NCBI GenBank assembly: GCA_934045075.1
Contig: OW203727.1
Location: 10,174,675 to 10,238,674 of the forward strand
DNA: 64,000 nt
Source of the DNA: Yponomeuta sedellus
Lineage: Eukaryota > Arthropoda > Insecta > Lepidoptera > Yponomeutidae
Direction: 5' to 3'
The notes below the pieces were generated by a model. That model searched no databases, was not told where the DNA came from, and saw only the letters and a list, made by a program, of their open reading frames with translations. Both the position numbers and the translations under genes were made by a program. The stretch's first letter is position 1. Every line of letters begins with the position of its first letter. This document shows positions 1 through 10,527 of the stretch, piece by piece.

Positions 1-671
1 AAGCCTTTTTTATTGTATCTTCAATTAATACAAAGGATACTCAGAAATTGTGTAACAAACTGAAAAGTCGAAAAAACCCTCTTGGGAAATTTTGAATTTG
101 GCTTGTACTCGTAGATAGAGAGGGCTTTTACCAATAGGTAGCTGAATATTTTTTCTATTCTCTGAAGAGCTTGTCTAATAAGCATGTGTTTTATTTACGA
201 AACAATATCGTCATTCACGAGTTCACATAGTTTTTTCATGTAAAAACAAGATATCCAAACATGTATTTTACATTCGCCTAACGCCGTTAGTTCTGGATAA
301 CGTTTTCTCCCATGTACAGAAAGCGACATTAAGAAGTGTCTTTTGTTCGATACTTCAACTTGTATGGCGCTTGATAAGGGATGCCAAAGTTTACTTTGGT
401 ATACTGCTGAGGATACCTTTGCCTCGCTAGGACAGTCATCGGCACTCCATTTGCATTTTTATTGGAACCGTTTAAAGAAACAATTGATGCTCAGCTAAAG
501 CGGAACTAGCTCAGGAAAAAATAAAACTCTTTACTTATTTACAGCAACTCCTTTGGGAGAACCCTTGTAAACTCGTTTATCCTTCACTGTTTTAGATCTA
601 TAACACTCACAGGAAATGAATAATGGCATACAGTAGTGTACCACTACAAATTTGCTTACAAACTTAGCTAT
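1..671. other. Unassigned non-coding sequence
   Basis: AT-rich DNA with no recognisable coding exon, RNA gene or repeat family. All reading frames are short and none resembles a known protein. Confidence 0.5.
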
Positions 672-794
672 CTTGATTTGAATAAAATCTATAGCAATTG
701 TTCATAAAACACCTTGATTTGAATAAAATCTGTAGCAATTGTTCATAAAACACCTTGATTTAAATAAAGTTTGCAGCAATTATTCATAAAACTC
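672..794. repeat. 41-bp minisatellite, three copies
   Basis: Three head-to-tail copies of a 41-bp unit begin at 672, 713 and 754 with 'cttgattt'. The first two differ at one position. The third has several substitutions (for example aaagtttgcag in place of aaaatctgtag). The array runs into the retroelement tail that follows. Confidence 0.85.
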
Positions 795-804
795 TGTACA
801 CCTG

Positions 805-1015
805 AGTGTACAGACAACGGCCTTATCATCAAAAGTGATCTCTTCCAGACAACCTTTGGATAGACTGGACCAATACATTAGAGAAGGATGCACAAAAAAG
901 ACATACAAAATGATTATTTCAGAGGTATATACGTAAATATAATATGCTTAAATATCAGTGTCAATAAAGTAAATATCAACAGATACATACAAATAGTTTA
1001 TATAAATAAAACTTT
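805..1015 (-). mobile_element. Non-LTR retrotransposon 3'-end fragment
   Basis: This stretch matches the segment at about 33400-33600 over blocks such as 'cagacaacctttggatag', 'acaaaatgat.atttcagagg' and 'catacaa'. Two separated copies make it a dispersed repeat. It is of the type found at lepidopteran LINE 3' ends ('cttccagacaacc... cggcctta' read on the minus strand). No coding part remains. Confidence 0.55.
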
Positions 1016-2330
1016 ATATTAGTTTGTTTTTATGTGGACATAAAAACACCGTGTATAATTTTTTCGTCGCGTTATTCTTAGTGTTCCGACATCAGCACGT
1101 CCCATGTATAAATAAGTACCTACCTGAAACAGAGATGTATACGAAAAAGACGGTTAAGCATGCTCAGGGTGGCATGTAGGTACTGGAGCTCAAAGCAACA
1201 ATGGCGTGTGCACGAGCCAAGTATCATCATGGAGTACTCTTTTCGGCAACGGCATGACTCTTCAAAAGCTCTTTCATCTTAATATGCCTGTTTTAGTCTT
1301 ATTTCGCGTGACATTAGTAGGTCTGGGTGCTCGAGGCTGCATCACAAAGAGATAGCGCCTCCAAGGAATTTGCGACGTTTCAATTTTACTAGCGTCTCCA
1401 TAAAGGGGTATTTTATTTTTGGATGGAATATAAATGAACCTGCAAAGTTTTTGTGGCAAAAGAAAGTCTCGAAGTTGGTGTTTGAAAAAGCACTATTTTA
1501 GCAAATTACAAATTGAAGAGACTAAATGTAATTAATTCAGATGCATAATTAATTTTGTAGAACGACGAAGTTTCGGAGGACTGTTGACACGAGGCGTATT
1601 TAATCAACCGTGTTACAGTTTACTATTCAATTGCCAATTGAATAATTTCTATTAGTTAGTCAAACTTTTGTTTTAACAACGAAAGCAAACACTGTCCTTG
1701 TATAATCGGTGACCAAAACCATTTTGTTGACGATAACTGAAGATTGGATAAGTCCCACAGTGTTTTCGAAGAAATTTGTAAATACATTCCAATAGAAATG
1801 TTCACGCAATGAAACTGAATCAATACTGGGTAGCCGATCCAAAGCCACAGTAAACAAGTTTATTGAAAATAATTTTCCAGAAGCGGAGAGAGAGGCTGAT
1901 TCAACATAAAATAGGAATCTTATTTAATGTTGGGATTCTGCTAAGCGAGACATCTTAAGTCAATGCTAAGCGAATGTGAAGCGTTAAGGAAATGTAATTT
2001 TTATGTTGTAATGCACTCAGTCTTTTTAACACATCAAACGCTGAATCAAAAATTCGCTTGAGAAGCAGTTTGAATCTTGAAACTGTAAAACATTTCATTT
2101 TTCATCTTGCAAGCGGACGCATAATGATTCTATCTTTCCAAGCGCACCTTAAACATTTTACGAGCTTGCGAACATAGTGTGAACAATTTTATGGGTACAA
2201 GTAAAATCGAAAAAGAATACGTTTTCCTTGAAAGCCACCTCCATAGTTTCTATCCTTTAAAAAGTGGAATTCGTAGAAGGATTGAGAAGGATTTTATAAG
2301 AAGGCGCTCATAGCATGTTGCGGTCTGAGC
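1016..2330. other. Unassigned non-coding sequence
   Basis: No gene, RNA or repeat recognised. Reading frames stay under 70 codons and look random. Confidence 0.45.
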
Positions 2331-2475
2331 GGTCCGCGGGGGATGGGGCAAGGGGGAGACGGTTCCGGATCAAATTAAAGTGAAGACTAAGCTGAAATTG
2401 AGAGGAAATGACCACCACTCGTATCCTGCCGAGTATATAAAAGCCGGCCAAGTTCCAATCCACTCACTCGGGCTT
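2331..2475 (+). promoter_or_regulatory. Candidate TATA-type core promoter
   Basis: A canonical TATA element (tatataaaag) begins at 2434 and is flanked on its 3' side by a GC-rich stretch (ccggcc). A possible initiator in 'ccactcactcgg' lies about 28-30 bp downstream, which is correct spacing. The upstream 100 bp are unusually G-rich (gcggtccgcgggggatgggg). No open frame with a recognisable product follows within 1 kb, so a transcript would have to be non-coding or spliced. Inferred from motif and spacing only; an AT-rich genome gives chance TATA boxes. Confidence 0.3.
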
Positions 2476-2667
2476 ATAAATTGATATTTCTTGCGAACGC
2501 ATGTTTTATACGAGGTATTTTCTTTTCAATCCAAGCAAGGGAAAAGGTTATTTGCGGAGTAAGTTGTAGGGTGTATCGCACTAAAATAGGAATTTGTCGA
2601 ATCGTTAGAACAAAAGTTCATCTAATTAACGGAGTTAGTGTCTATTATTGGATATTCTGAGTGAATC

Positions 2668-2790
2668 GTTGGTCTCGCCGTTTAGGCGCTTGGGTACCAA
2701 GACAGAGGTCATGGGTTCGATTCCCAATACGGACTGTAGCCTCTACTATTTCTAGGTATCGTTATAAGAAATAAAACTATACAAGTGTTA
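2668..2790 (+). mobile_element. tRNA-derived SINE
   Basis: A pol III B box (gggttcgattccc, 2713-2725) sits about 45 bp after an A-box-like segment (ggtctcgccgtttaggcg), as in a tRNA-like head. It is followed by a short AT-rich body ending 'aagaaataaaac'. The tRNA fold is incomplete, so this is a SINE head and not a functional tRNA. Confidence 0.6.
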
Positions 2791-4000
2791 TACAAATCAC
2801 TTATTTATTTAATATACTACTTATGGGTCGTGGATTATAGTTGGCCCTACACACTGGTCAGTCACTTTGTGGTCAGCGGGATCTTGACCCGGAAGGTGGA
2901 GCCTGGGAATAAATCCTACGCCTTAGTACACAGCTATCGACATGGGTTCCGCGTACCGACACCAACTGCTAGAAGAAGAACCTAACCCAGTTTGATTGTG
3001 GCGGTAGCGGAAGCCAGGAACGGATTAGCACAAATGGATGAAAATGAACCTACATGAGCTAATAAAGGTTTTAGAAAATATCCGAAAGGGTTACAGCTAG
3101 CAGTATGATTTTAAAGATGATACAATGATAGATGATTTGAAGCAAGCTAGCTTAAGCTGTTAATTTTGAAGAAAGCTGATGGAAGAAAAATAAAAAGGGT
3201 GATGCAATCATGATCATGCAATTTTTGACAGCCGCCATTTTGGCATGACAACGGCAGCCGTTAGGTAAGCCAAGTGGAGTACGGCATTATGTGCACCTTT
3301 TAATATTAGCTTAGCGCGGCGAAAAATGCGAGCTAAGATTTAATAAATTAACAAACACACTTAATACTAAATAACTACTAATGAGCACCTAAAATAATAT
3401 AGCAATTCTGTTCACACTTACCCAATATCGGGGAAGGAAAGATTCACTATTTTAGACTTCGCAGTTTTAATAAAATATAATATTAATTGAGGAGCGCGTC
3501 GACTGCGCGCGCGGAGCTTGTAGTGAGCCCGTCCAAATTGGCGTGCGTCTTGCGCAAATAGAGGTCCGTGGCCGAGTGAGTGCGTTGGCAGGTTCGCAAT
3601 CGACGGCAGCGCGGCCTTACCAGTTTTTTCGAGAACAAAGGAGCCTCGGCGCCGTAAGGATGTAACGTAGTCGATATGGAAGCGTGGTCGATCTATTAAT
3701 AGATTTCTTTTATCGATAGGAAACAAGACTATCGACGAGAATAACTTATCGGTAGTTATCAATGTAACCGACACCACTTATCGAAATAGTGGATAGTATG
3801 ATGTTTTAAAATAGTTTAAGGTTTGTATATTTGTAAATAAAATCCAAAAGTTTAATTTTATTTTTATTTGTTTATTCTGTTTTAAATTATTGATAAGTTT
3901 TTATTTAAGTGACGATTTATTGAATAAAATTACTTAAATATTTCGGAGCCGTCCGAAATAACGCTACAGGACCGCCGTACATTTGTATAAGTGGCCGTCT
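2791..4000. other. Unassigned sequence with a GC-richer patch
   Basis: Nothing recognised. A GC-richer patch at about 3490-3670 stands out from its surroundings and contains several 'tcgata' motifs on its distal side (3670-3780). It could be a regulatory island or an LTR remnant. A 119-codon frame on the minus strand here begins at GTG, has no internal methionine and resembles nothing known. Confidence 0.35.
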
Positions 4001-4002
4001 GT

Positions 4003-4110
4003 GTGTATTTATATATTTGTAACGTTATCCTAGGTATCCTAGTTTCGGACCAGGTCAAGTGATTGTGTTGTGTGGACATTATTATTATTACTAATTATTC
4101 ACAATTGTGA
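4003..4110 (+). mobile_element. SINE 3'-body fragment
   Basis: The block 'ggaccaggtcaagtgattgt' recurs in similar form near 32190 (gggaccaggacaagtaattg) and 51630 (accagaacaagtgattgtgt), each followed by an AT-rich tail. It is the 3' half of a tRNA-headed SINE whose head is visible only in the 51.5-kb copy. Confidence 0.5.
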
Positions 4111-4319
4111 TGTTGTCACAGTACTAATTAATAAGTATTGAAATAAATCCATTTGTGACTTATGAATAGATGTGGTATGTAGGAATTTAGCTATAGTGTC
4201 AATTTCTACGTAATAAAAAACATTACTGAACACTTGACGTTTTACACTATTTTTATTTTTAATGCACTAACCCGTGCTAAGGAACAAATTTAAAAACCTA
4301 TTTAGAGGCTAAAAATTTC

Positions 4320-4390
4320 ACCCATGCCGGGATTCGAACCCGCAACCTCTGGCTATCCGTACCAGCGCTCTACCAATTGAGCCAATGGGC
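4320..4390 (-). pseudogene. tRNA-like unit (tRL copy 1, antisense)
   Basis: A 71-nt cloverleaf-like sequence. The A box (tggctcaattgg) and B box (ggttcgaatcc) are intact, and the D, anticodon and T stems pair. The 5' acceptor strand is one base short, and position 33 is C instead of the near-universal U, so decoding is unlikely. A T5 run begins four bases past its 3' end. Confidence 0.75.
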
Positions 4391-4718
4391 GACTCACGGC
4401 ATCAGTGAAATTTCGAACCTCTTTTTGGTAGAGCGCTGGTACGGATAGCCAGAGGTTGCGGGTTCGAATCCCGGCATGGGTGAAATTTTTAGCCTCCAAA
4501 TAGGTTTTTAAATTTGTTCCTTAGCACGGGTTAGTGCATTAAAAATAAAAATAGTGTAATCATGTGGGTACAGTGATATCGTTCCGATGTTAAACCTAAC
4601 TTCAAAGTAGGTAGTCGGGGCTGTAAGTAATGCAATTTGCTTAAGTCAGATGTCGCTGTCTGTACGTAATACAGAGAATATTGTAAAGAGGTTCGAAATT
4701 TCACTGATGCCGTGAGTC

Positions 4719-4789
4719 GCCCATTGGCTCAATTGGTAGAGCGCTGGTACGGATAGCCAGAGGTTGCGGGTTCGAATCCCGGCATGGGT
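4719..4789 (+). pseudogene. tRNA-like unit (tRL copy 1, sense)
   Basis: Identical in design to the antisense unit of the same insertion: 71 nt, intact A and B boxes, anticodon-loop sequence acggata, and the run gaaattttt directly after the 3' end acting as a probable pol III terminator. Confidence 0.75.
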
Positions 4790-4909
4790 GAAATTTTTAG
4801 CCTCTAAATAGGTTTTTAAACTTGACGTTTTATTAAAATTAAGGTTTAAATCATAAAATAAATATAAACAAATAAATCTTATAAAAACTCGCAAGAGGGA
4901 TTATAATTA

Positions 4910-5150
4910 TTGTATCTCGCATTTTTAAACCATATGCCTGAGTATAGGTGAGACTAGTTCTAAATCTAATATTGCATCAAAACTGTTTCGTAATTGGATA
5001 TAGTTAATTAAAGAAAAAGGCTGAATAGTACATTGTTACGCTAGAAGTAAAAGTAACTTATCCAGTCCCGAGACAGGTCTTGGCGCCCGTATCTACCATA
5101 GTAAGGGCGCCAATAGTCCGAGGGACAAAGTAAGCCTTTAACGGTATAGC
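4910..5150. other. Unassigned sequence
   Basis: No feature recognised. The segment 5062-5125 has a weak inverted relation (cttggcgcccgta / agggcgccaatag). Confidence 0.35.
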
Positions 5151-5306
5151 AAAGTATAAACAAAACTCTTCGCCTTAACCAAAGGTAAATACTGTGCATA
5201 GGAAATTATAAACAAAACTCTAAAATTTAACTTCAGGTAAATACTATGCATGGGAAAGTATAAACAAAACTTTACAACTCCAGAAAACAGATTTACAGAT
5301 GTAGAT
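5151..5306. repeat. 52-bp minisatellite, about 2.5 copies
   Basis: Unit starts 'aaa.tataaacaaaac' at 5151, 5203 and 5255. The units share 'aggtaaatact.tgcat.gga' and differ by scattered substitutions. Confidence 0.75.
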
Positions 5307-7080
5307 CTAATTGTCGCTTTCCCATATTTTTTTTTTGTGGCTGGCCAGCTATTTATCCATTATTTTTCATTTAAAAAGCTTTTTATTATTTTGCCAAAAT
5401 CTTATAAAAAAATTGTTGAAAGAAATTATACATATGAAATAGTCATATGAAACCAATGATAGACACCATTGCGTGAAAACAAACTACCTTGATGTTTACA
5501 CGATAGTAACAAACTGCTTTCAAATAATTATGCCCTCATTCGCATTACGCAATGAGAGGTTCATTTGGCTTTATTTTAGCAAAAGGTGCAGGTGTATATT
5601 CCCAATAAATCACAATGTAACTGAATTAAAATTTGTCTCGAGCAATTCAAATGCTTTACGATCTTAAGCGGCGGCAATTTATTTGAGTCGTTAGTAGTTA
5701 ATGAATAATTTTGTTAACGAGTGTAGTCGACCGGGGCCCGTTTTCTGTTATTGGGTGAATTATATCTACCTTTTCTACTTCAAATTGCATTTCTCGTTAA
5801 TTACTGTCTGCCTCGAACTCACTAATTGCTTAAGTTCTGGGATCTCTTGGCTCTCCAGTCTGAGTGGTCGACTACCATTAACGGAAAAATATCTTCAGAC
5901 TACCGTTCGAACTTCCGTGTGTTCATAATTTTTAACTGCTCCTCGGAAGGAGTTTGCGAGCAATGGATAGTGGTAAAAAAGTTCCAATGCGATAGGGAAT
6001 TTGGGTTAACCCATGTTTTCGCGGAGCTAGAATAAGAGTGCACACTTTATTCTTCAAATGAAAGTTTGGCATAAAAGAAGAAGATTAAAACGAGGCAGTG
6101 TGTGAGACAGTTGTAACAAAAAGCTTTTCATCGTGTACCGCATACGACGAATCGTCTCCCAAAATGTAGACTGCGAATACACGGACGAAGTGCCGAAGAA
6201 AAAAAGAGGGCATAGAATGAATAGGGCCGGGTGTCCTAGAGTCGCTAGTTGGTACGGTCCAGATGTTTAACATTTTATGCGGCGAGCCGCGTCTTCTTTA
6301 TTTCACTCCACCGGTTGGTCTCGGTGTCGTAAAACGTTTTCATAAAAATGCAAATCGTCCGACAACGTATTGCGAACCGGCGCGGTGCGATGTCTCGCCG
6401 CAACTCCGCTAAACTGGCTTCCTTCATCGAATTAAAATACTTTTTTAAGAAGACAATGTAATTTTGCGCGCCGTTGTTATTAGTCTTTGTGACGTCGCTA
6501 TGGAATTCCGCAGCGGTTCGTTCGACGTCCCGGAACTTTACTTCTTGCGGTTATTTTACAAACAATTTACAGTTCAAGTGCTTTCCGGGGTATTGCTGAA
6601 GTTTGAGTTACTTCATGACTTTAGCGTTCCGCCTTTGGCCTTTATGTCACTCAGGAGGGAATATTATTATACAACGCCCCATAAAACGCATGATATTTGC
6701 CATAATTAAATATGGAAATGTGTCCTTACCACGTAACAAAAAGGAAATAAATCCAACCAAAACAGCAACTGAATTCGTTTCGTTTGCAGTTAATTAAGTT
6801 TACGAGGCCATATTCGCGAATTGATGCCATAAAATGAGTATTTCGTGACTATACGACGGCATACGAGGGAACTCATCATAGGTACTAAGCTGTGGAGGAT
6901 TTTAATGACTTTCTTACTGGATGAAATGAATAAACGATGACAAAATATTGCACTCGCATGAAGCCAAGAGACATAAAGTGCCAAGAGGTGTCCCTTTCTT
7001 AATTTTATCGGGTCGAAAGTGAATTGAGAATTTCATTGAATGTAGTTCAATCAACAACCGAAACCGGCGTCCATTCATGC
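5307..7080. other. Unassigned non-coding sequence
   Basis: Several 60-80-codon frames occur but none has a recognisable domain and most begin at non-ATG codons. The part at 6280-6540 is GC-richer and free of the repeat families seen elsewhere. Confidence 0.4.
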
Positions 7081-7091
7081 AGGGATTTATG

Positions 7092-7190
7092 TTGATGAAG
7101 CGAAATAGGTTTGTCAGGGTTGTGGAAGGTGGCAAACTCTAGTCTCTACCTACCCCGCCAATACTGGCGTGTGTATATGTGTGTACTTAG
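7092..7190 (+). mobile_element. LINE 3'-end fragment
   Basis: Contains 'gttgatgaagcgaa...tgtcagg' and a downstream 'tctctacctacc...actggcgtgtg'. This matches the ORF2 terminus plus 3' end of the LINE seen better at 47428-48054, followed by a TGTGTA-rich tail. Confidence 0.6.
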
Positions 7191-7445
7191 TTCAACGATT
7201 TTAATGGAGAAGTATGTATTAGAGAGGACCTCTCTCACTATGCAGCGCTGTAATGCTTTTAGCTACAAGGGAACCTTTGGTCGGTTATGTCTCGGGGCAG
7301 TTAAATTAACTGACTTTATATAAAAAGATTATGAGTTTTTTTCTCATTCCATATCCGAAAGGACTTTGTATTAGTATATAAATCGTCAGGCCTACAATAG
7401 GCATTTTTTTTCAATCATGACAGAAAGCAATTGCAACTTGATCAA

Positions 7446-7472
7446 CCATAACAACAAATTTTGTTGTTATGG
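7446..7472. repeat. Short perfect palindrome
   Basis: The 27-bp sequence reads the same on both strands around a central base (ccataacaacaa / ttgttgttatgg) and extends imperfectly outward to 'gatcaa' and 'ttgatc'-like flanks. Confidence 0.75.
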
Positions 7473-7534
7473 TGGATCAACCAAGAAATAATGAAAAAAT
7501 AAGGACGGTCTTTGTCTATCGAAAAAAAAAATTT

Positions 7535-7605
7535 AAATGATGTTTATTTTTATGGTGGTACCGAATCCTCCGTGCGTGAGTCGAACTCGCACTTGACCTG
7601 TTTTA
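7535..7605 (+). mobile_element. Lepidopteran dispersed repeat, 3' terminus
   Basis: 'ggtaccgaatcctccgtgcg' followed by 'tgagtcgaactcgcacttga' matches the terminus of the element at 18797-19250. In moth and butterfly genomes this end is a familiar dispersed repeat with no coding capacity. Confidence 0.6.
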
Positions 7606-10510
7606 TTAAGTCTCCTAAACACGCTACTGTTATTTGAGGGCTAGTCAAATTATAAACGAACGCACGCCCTTTAATCATCTGGAGCACATAATATACAACA
7701 TGATATTCAAAATTTGAAATTCGGACAATGTATGAAGAGTAATTTGCGAATTTCAAGATTTTACTTATTCGATGTGGTTTAATCATCGCTACTGAAGGAA
7801 CGGTTTTCAGGTTATGCGTTATTTCAATCACATGTTGTTTAATGTTACAACTTAAATGTAACATAAATTGTAGCGAAATACATTGTATGCTGGCTGCCTT
7901 ATCGCGAGTAATTAACACAGCGATTGTGAAGCTGCGAACTTTGCAACAGACGTAAAGGCAGTTTATTTACGAATTAACGATTCGGTTCGTGATCAAGATA
8001 CTGCTTACAATGTTGATTTGTTTGACTTCAGACAATAGGGCGTGGGCCGGCAACCGTCAACCCTACGTCCTAAATTACATCGATGAGACCAATGTAGCGT
8101 AGTAAATGTTCAAAATATGAGTGTAATACTTTTTTTTCGCTCGCATTTGTCCATCCACGGTGGGCACGCTTGGAGATTAAGGTCTGTCTCTCTTTCTCTT
8201 TGTCTCTGTAAGAAGGCCTGTGCTCTATCAGTGACACGTATATGAGCTGCAATATATTTTATATTTATTTAGGTATGAATAGGTGAAATCGTTCATACGT
8301 ACATAGATTAGATATTAAAAAATATTTTATTCATCGTAGCGCACGAATTAAACATAGATATCCATTTAAACATCTAGATTATGGACACAATAAAATCATA
8401 AATCTCTTCTGAGTCTTAGTTCAATTCTATTCTAAGAAATTAGAACTCGTACATTGATCTGGTTTTAGTGCCACACAATTTGGTCACATAAATAATCTTT
8501 AATGTTTTAGTTGCCTTTATTGCACAAATTGTGCTTTACACATAATTTTAACCATTTTTTTAGTAAGCTTAGTAAATCTTCAGGGATTTTATTGCACAAC
8601 TTTAGAAAGTATACGTTAACCTTTGTCAGTCTAAATATTGGGAAAGAAAGTTTGTAGTTATTTCTTTTATTCACATCGTGTTGGGTACATCCATTTCAAA
8701 GCTAACGATATTTTTTCTCTGTGGTATGACGTAGGGTTACTGACGGCCGATTCACGACCTACAACGCTTAATGTTGCTGCCATTACTCAATCCATAATCT
8801 TAAGAGCGCTAAATATATCTGCTGTACGTTTCCTATTGTCTTCAGAGCTAAAGAAGCCCCTTTATAACATAGGACAATAAAGAAATGTGAGTGAATGTGC
8901 CATGACTTTAGTCAGATTGTAGAATCTTGTTAGCACTCAGAAGCTATTAACATGTAATTTAAGTTTTTCAACCTTTTTTTGGAAAATGAAATGTAACAAA
9001 AAAACTTCGGAATAATTTTTCCTGTGGCGGTTAGTGTTAGATTGTTTGTGACAGGCTATATCAAAACTGCGGTGGTTGCCCAGAGATCCCGAGTTTGGAA
9101 CATAACAATTTTGTATTTATTGTTTTTTTTTAATAATTTTTAAAAGGTTTATTTCATAGTAAAAAAGTACACAAAAGTTTTCTTGTTCTGGAGGCTAAAA
9201 ATCTTTCATATAAGATTATAATGCTTCCAGAGGTTGCTCTATATTAGAAAATAAATTTTACAAAGCAAAACAAAGTAAAAGTGCTGAAAATGCCAAAGAA
9301 TATTATACATACATGTGATTATATTATATTTTATATATGTAGTGAGGTATTAATATTCGGTAGATCTTCAAATCCGAAGAATTGTAAGTCAAAATATATG
9401 ATAATATCCAAAATCTGCGTCCTTCGCCAATGAGACCCGAAATACGTCCATGCGAAGCCAATCATTTGGTTGGGTTATTTGTCGAGCATTATGAGTCATA
9501 CATAACAGTAAAATACGGATATTGCTAGAAAAAGTTGTTTAAAAAATTACGGTTTTGGTCACCATACACCTCTCTGTGCACTAAGCGTGTATGCATCCGC
9601 GCGATACCAACCACATTATTATGTAAAATTCACTCATGCTTTATTTATCTAATAATCGGTATTTTAACATGTCGGACGGACAGAACACCTGGAGCAAAAG
9701 TCTTTGCCTCATCCCAAATTGGTCTTTTATCGTGAAATTCAAACTTAGAATAAAATTTTTTAGCGGGATTTTTATGGTAAAAAATAAAAAAATAATTTTG
9801 GCTGTGTTTAATACTCACTGTCGGATTATTATCTGTCACAACATGCCTTTGTTTGGATAGATTTTTGGCATGCAAGTGCTTGGATAGCCCATTAGGATAC
9901 CCCAAGAATATACGTATTTTCCTCTGGAACTTCTTAAATAAAGTACCTACATCAGGTTAATGTAATATTCTCCCGGCGAGGCCGCGGGTGCGCCAAGGCG
10001 TCATTGTCGGCGCGCGTTAGCAATTTTATGGCAATTTTTTATTTCCAGGGAGTCAGAGAATCCCGGATAAAATACGGCTCCAGGTAGCGGAGACGGCCGC
10101 CAGGACGTGCTGTAATACACGACAGCTTCCTTATTTATGTTCTCAATATTTTACAAACCATAAAACTTCCACTCGCTTTCGAAATAAAGGGGCCGCTTTT
10201 ATCTTAATAGATTTTAAAACGCGCCTTCTCTAAAAAACTCCAGCAATATTTGTTGTTACGTAAGTGACTAGAATGTTTTTACCATAAAGGTGTAATAAAG
10301 AAGTCAACGTTAGATTTTAAATAAAAATAAATAATGCAGCCTATATATATATACTAGTATTTCTTAATTCATAGTGAGTGTTGTGAGTCGGCCCGCTGCG
10401 AAAAACTAAAAGTGACTACCCACAATAATTGACTGTACTCGCCGCTTCAGTACACCCGTGACCACGGGAACTGCAACGCTGCCAAAACATCGGCAATTAA
10501 GTTATTTACG
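7606..10510. other. Unassigned, mostly AT-rich sequence
   Basis: No gene recognised. The segment at 8150-8230 (cacggtgggcacgc, CT-rich run, gcctgtgc) resembles the inverted complement of block Q of the repeat at 10.5-12.15 kb. A GC-rich, non-repetitive patch lies at 9975-10135. Confidence 0.35.
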
Positions 10511-10527
10511 TTTTACCTAATAAATAA

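Larger units (their letters stand above)
4245..4819. mobile_element. tRL element, copy 1 (tRNA-like palindromic retroelement)
   Basis: The 575-bp insertion is bounded by an identical 13-bp direct repeat, acttgacgtttta, at 4232-4244 and 4820-4832. The left terminus is 'cactatttttatttttaat' and the right terminus 'aaataggtttttaa'. Inside are an antisense tRNA-like unit (4320-4390), a 5'-truncated sense unit (4425-4481) fused at an inversion junction near 4424, about 240 bp of spacer, and a full sense unit (4719-4789). No protein is encoded. The long target duplication points to target-primed reverse transcription, not to a cut-and-paste transposase. Confidence 0.85.

Noticed and set aside
3418..3777. 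119-codon minus-strand frame
   Set aside because: Begins at GTG, has no internal methionine, and lies over a GC-richer patch that lengthens frames by chance.
4719..4789. Functional tRNA gene
   Set aside because: C at position 33, a 5' acceptor strand one base short, a mismatch at the base of the T stem and duplication within a mobile element argue against decoding use.
7550..7918. 122-codon minus-strand frame
   Set aside because: Its end lies in the terminus of a dispersed non-coding repeat, and its start is a GTG.
9190..9245. Decayed tRL copy ('ggaggctaaaaatctttca', 'ccagaggttgctct')
   Set aside because: Only short words match, and no terminus or duplication could be found.
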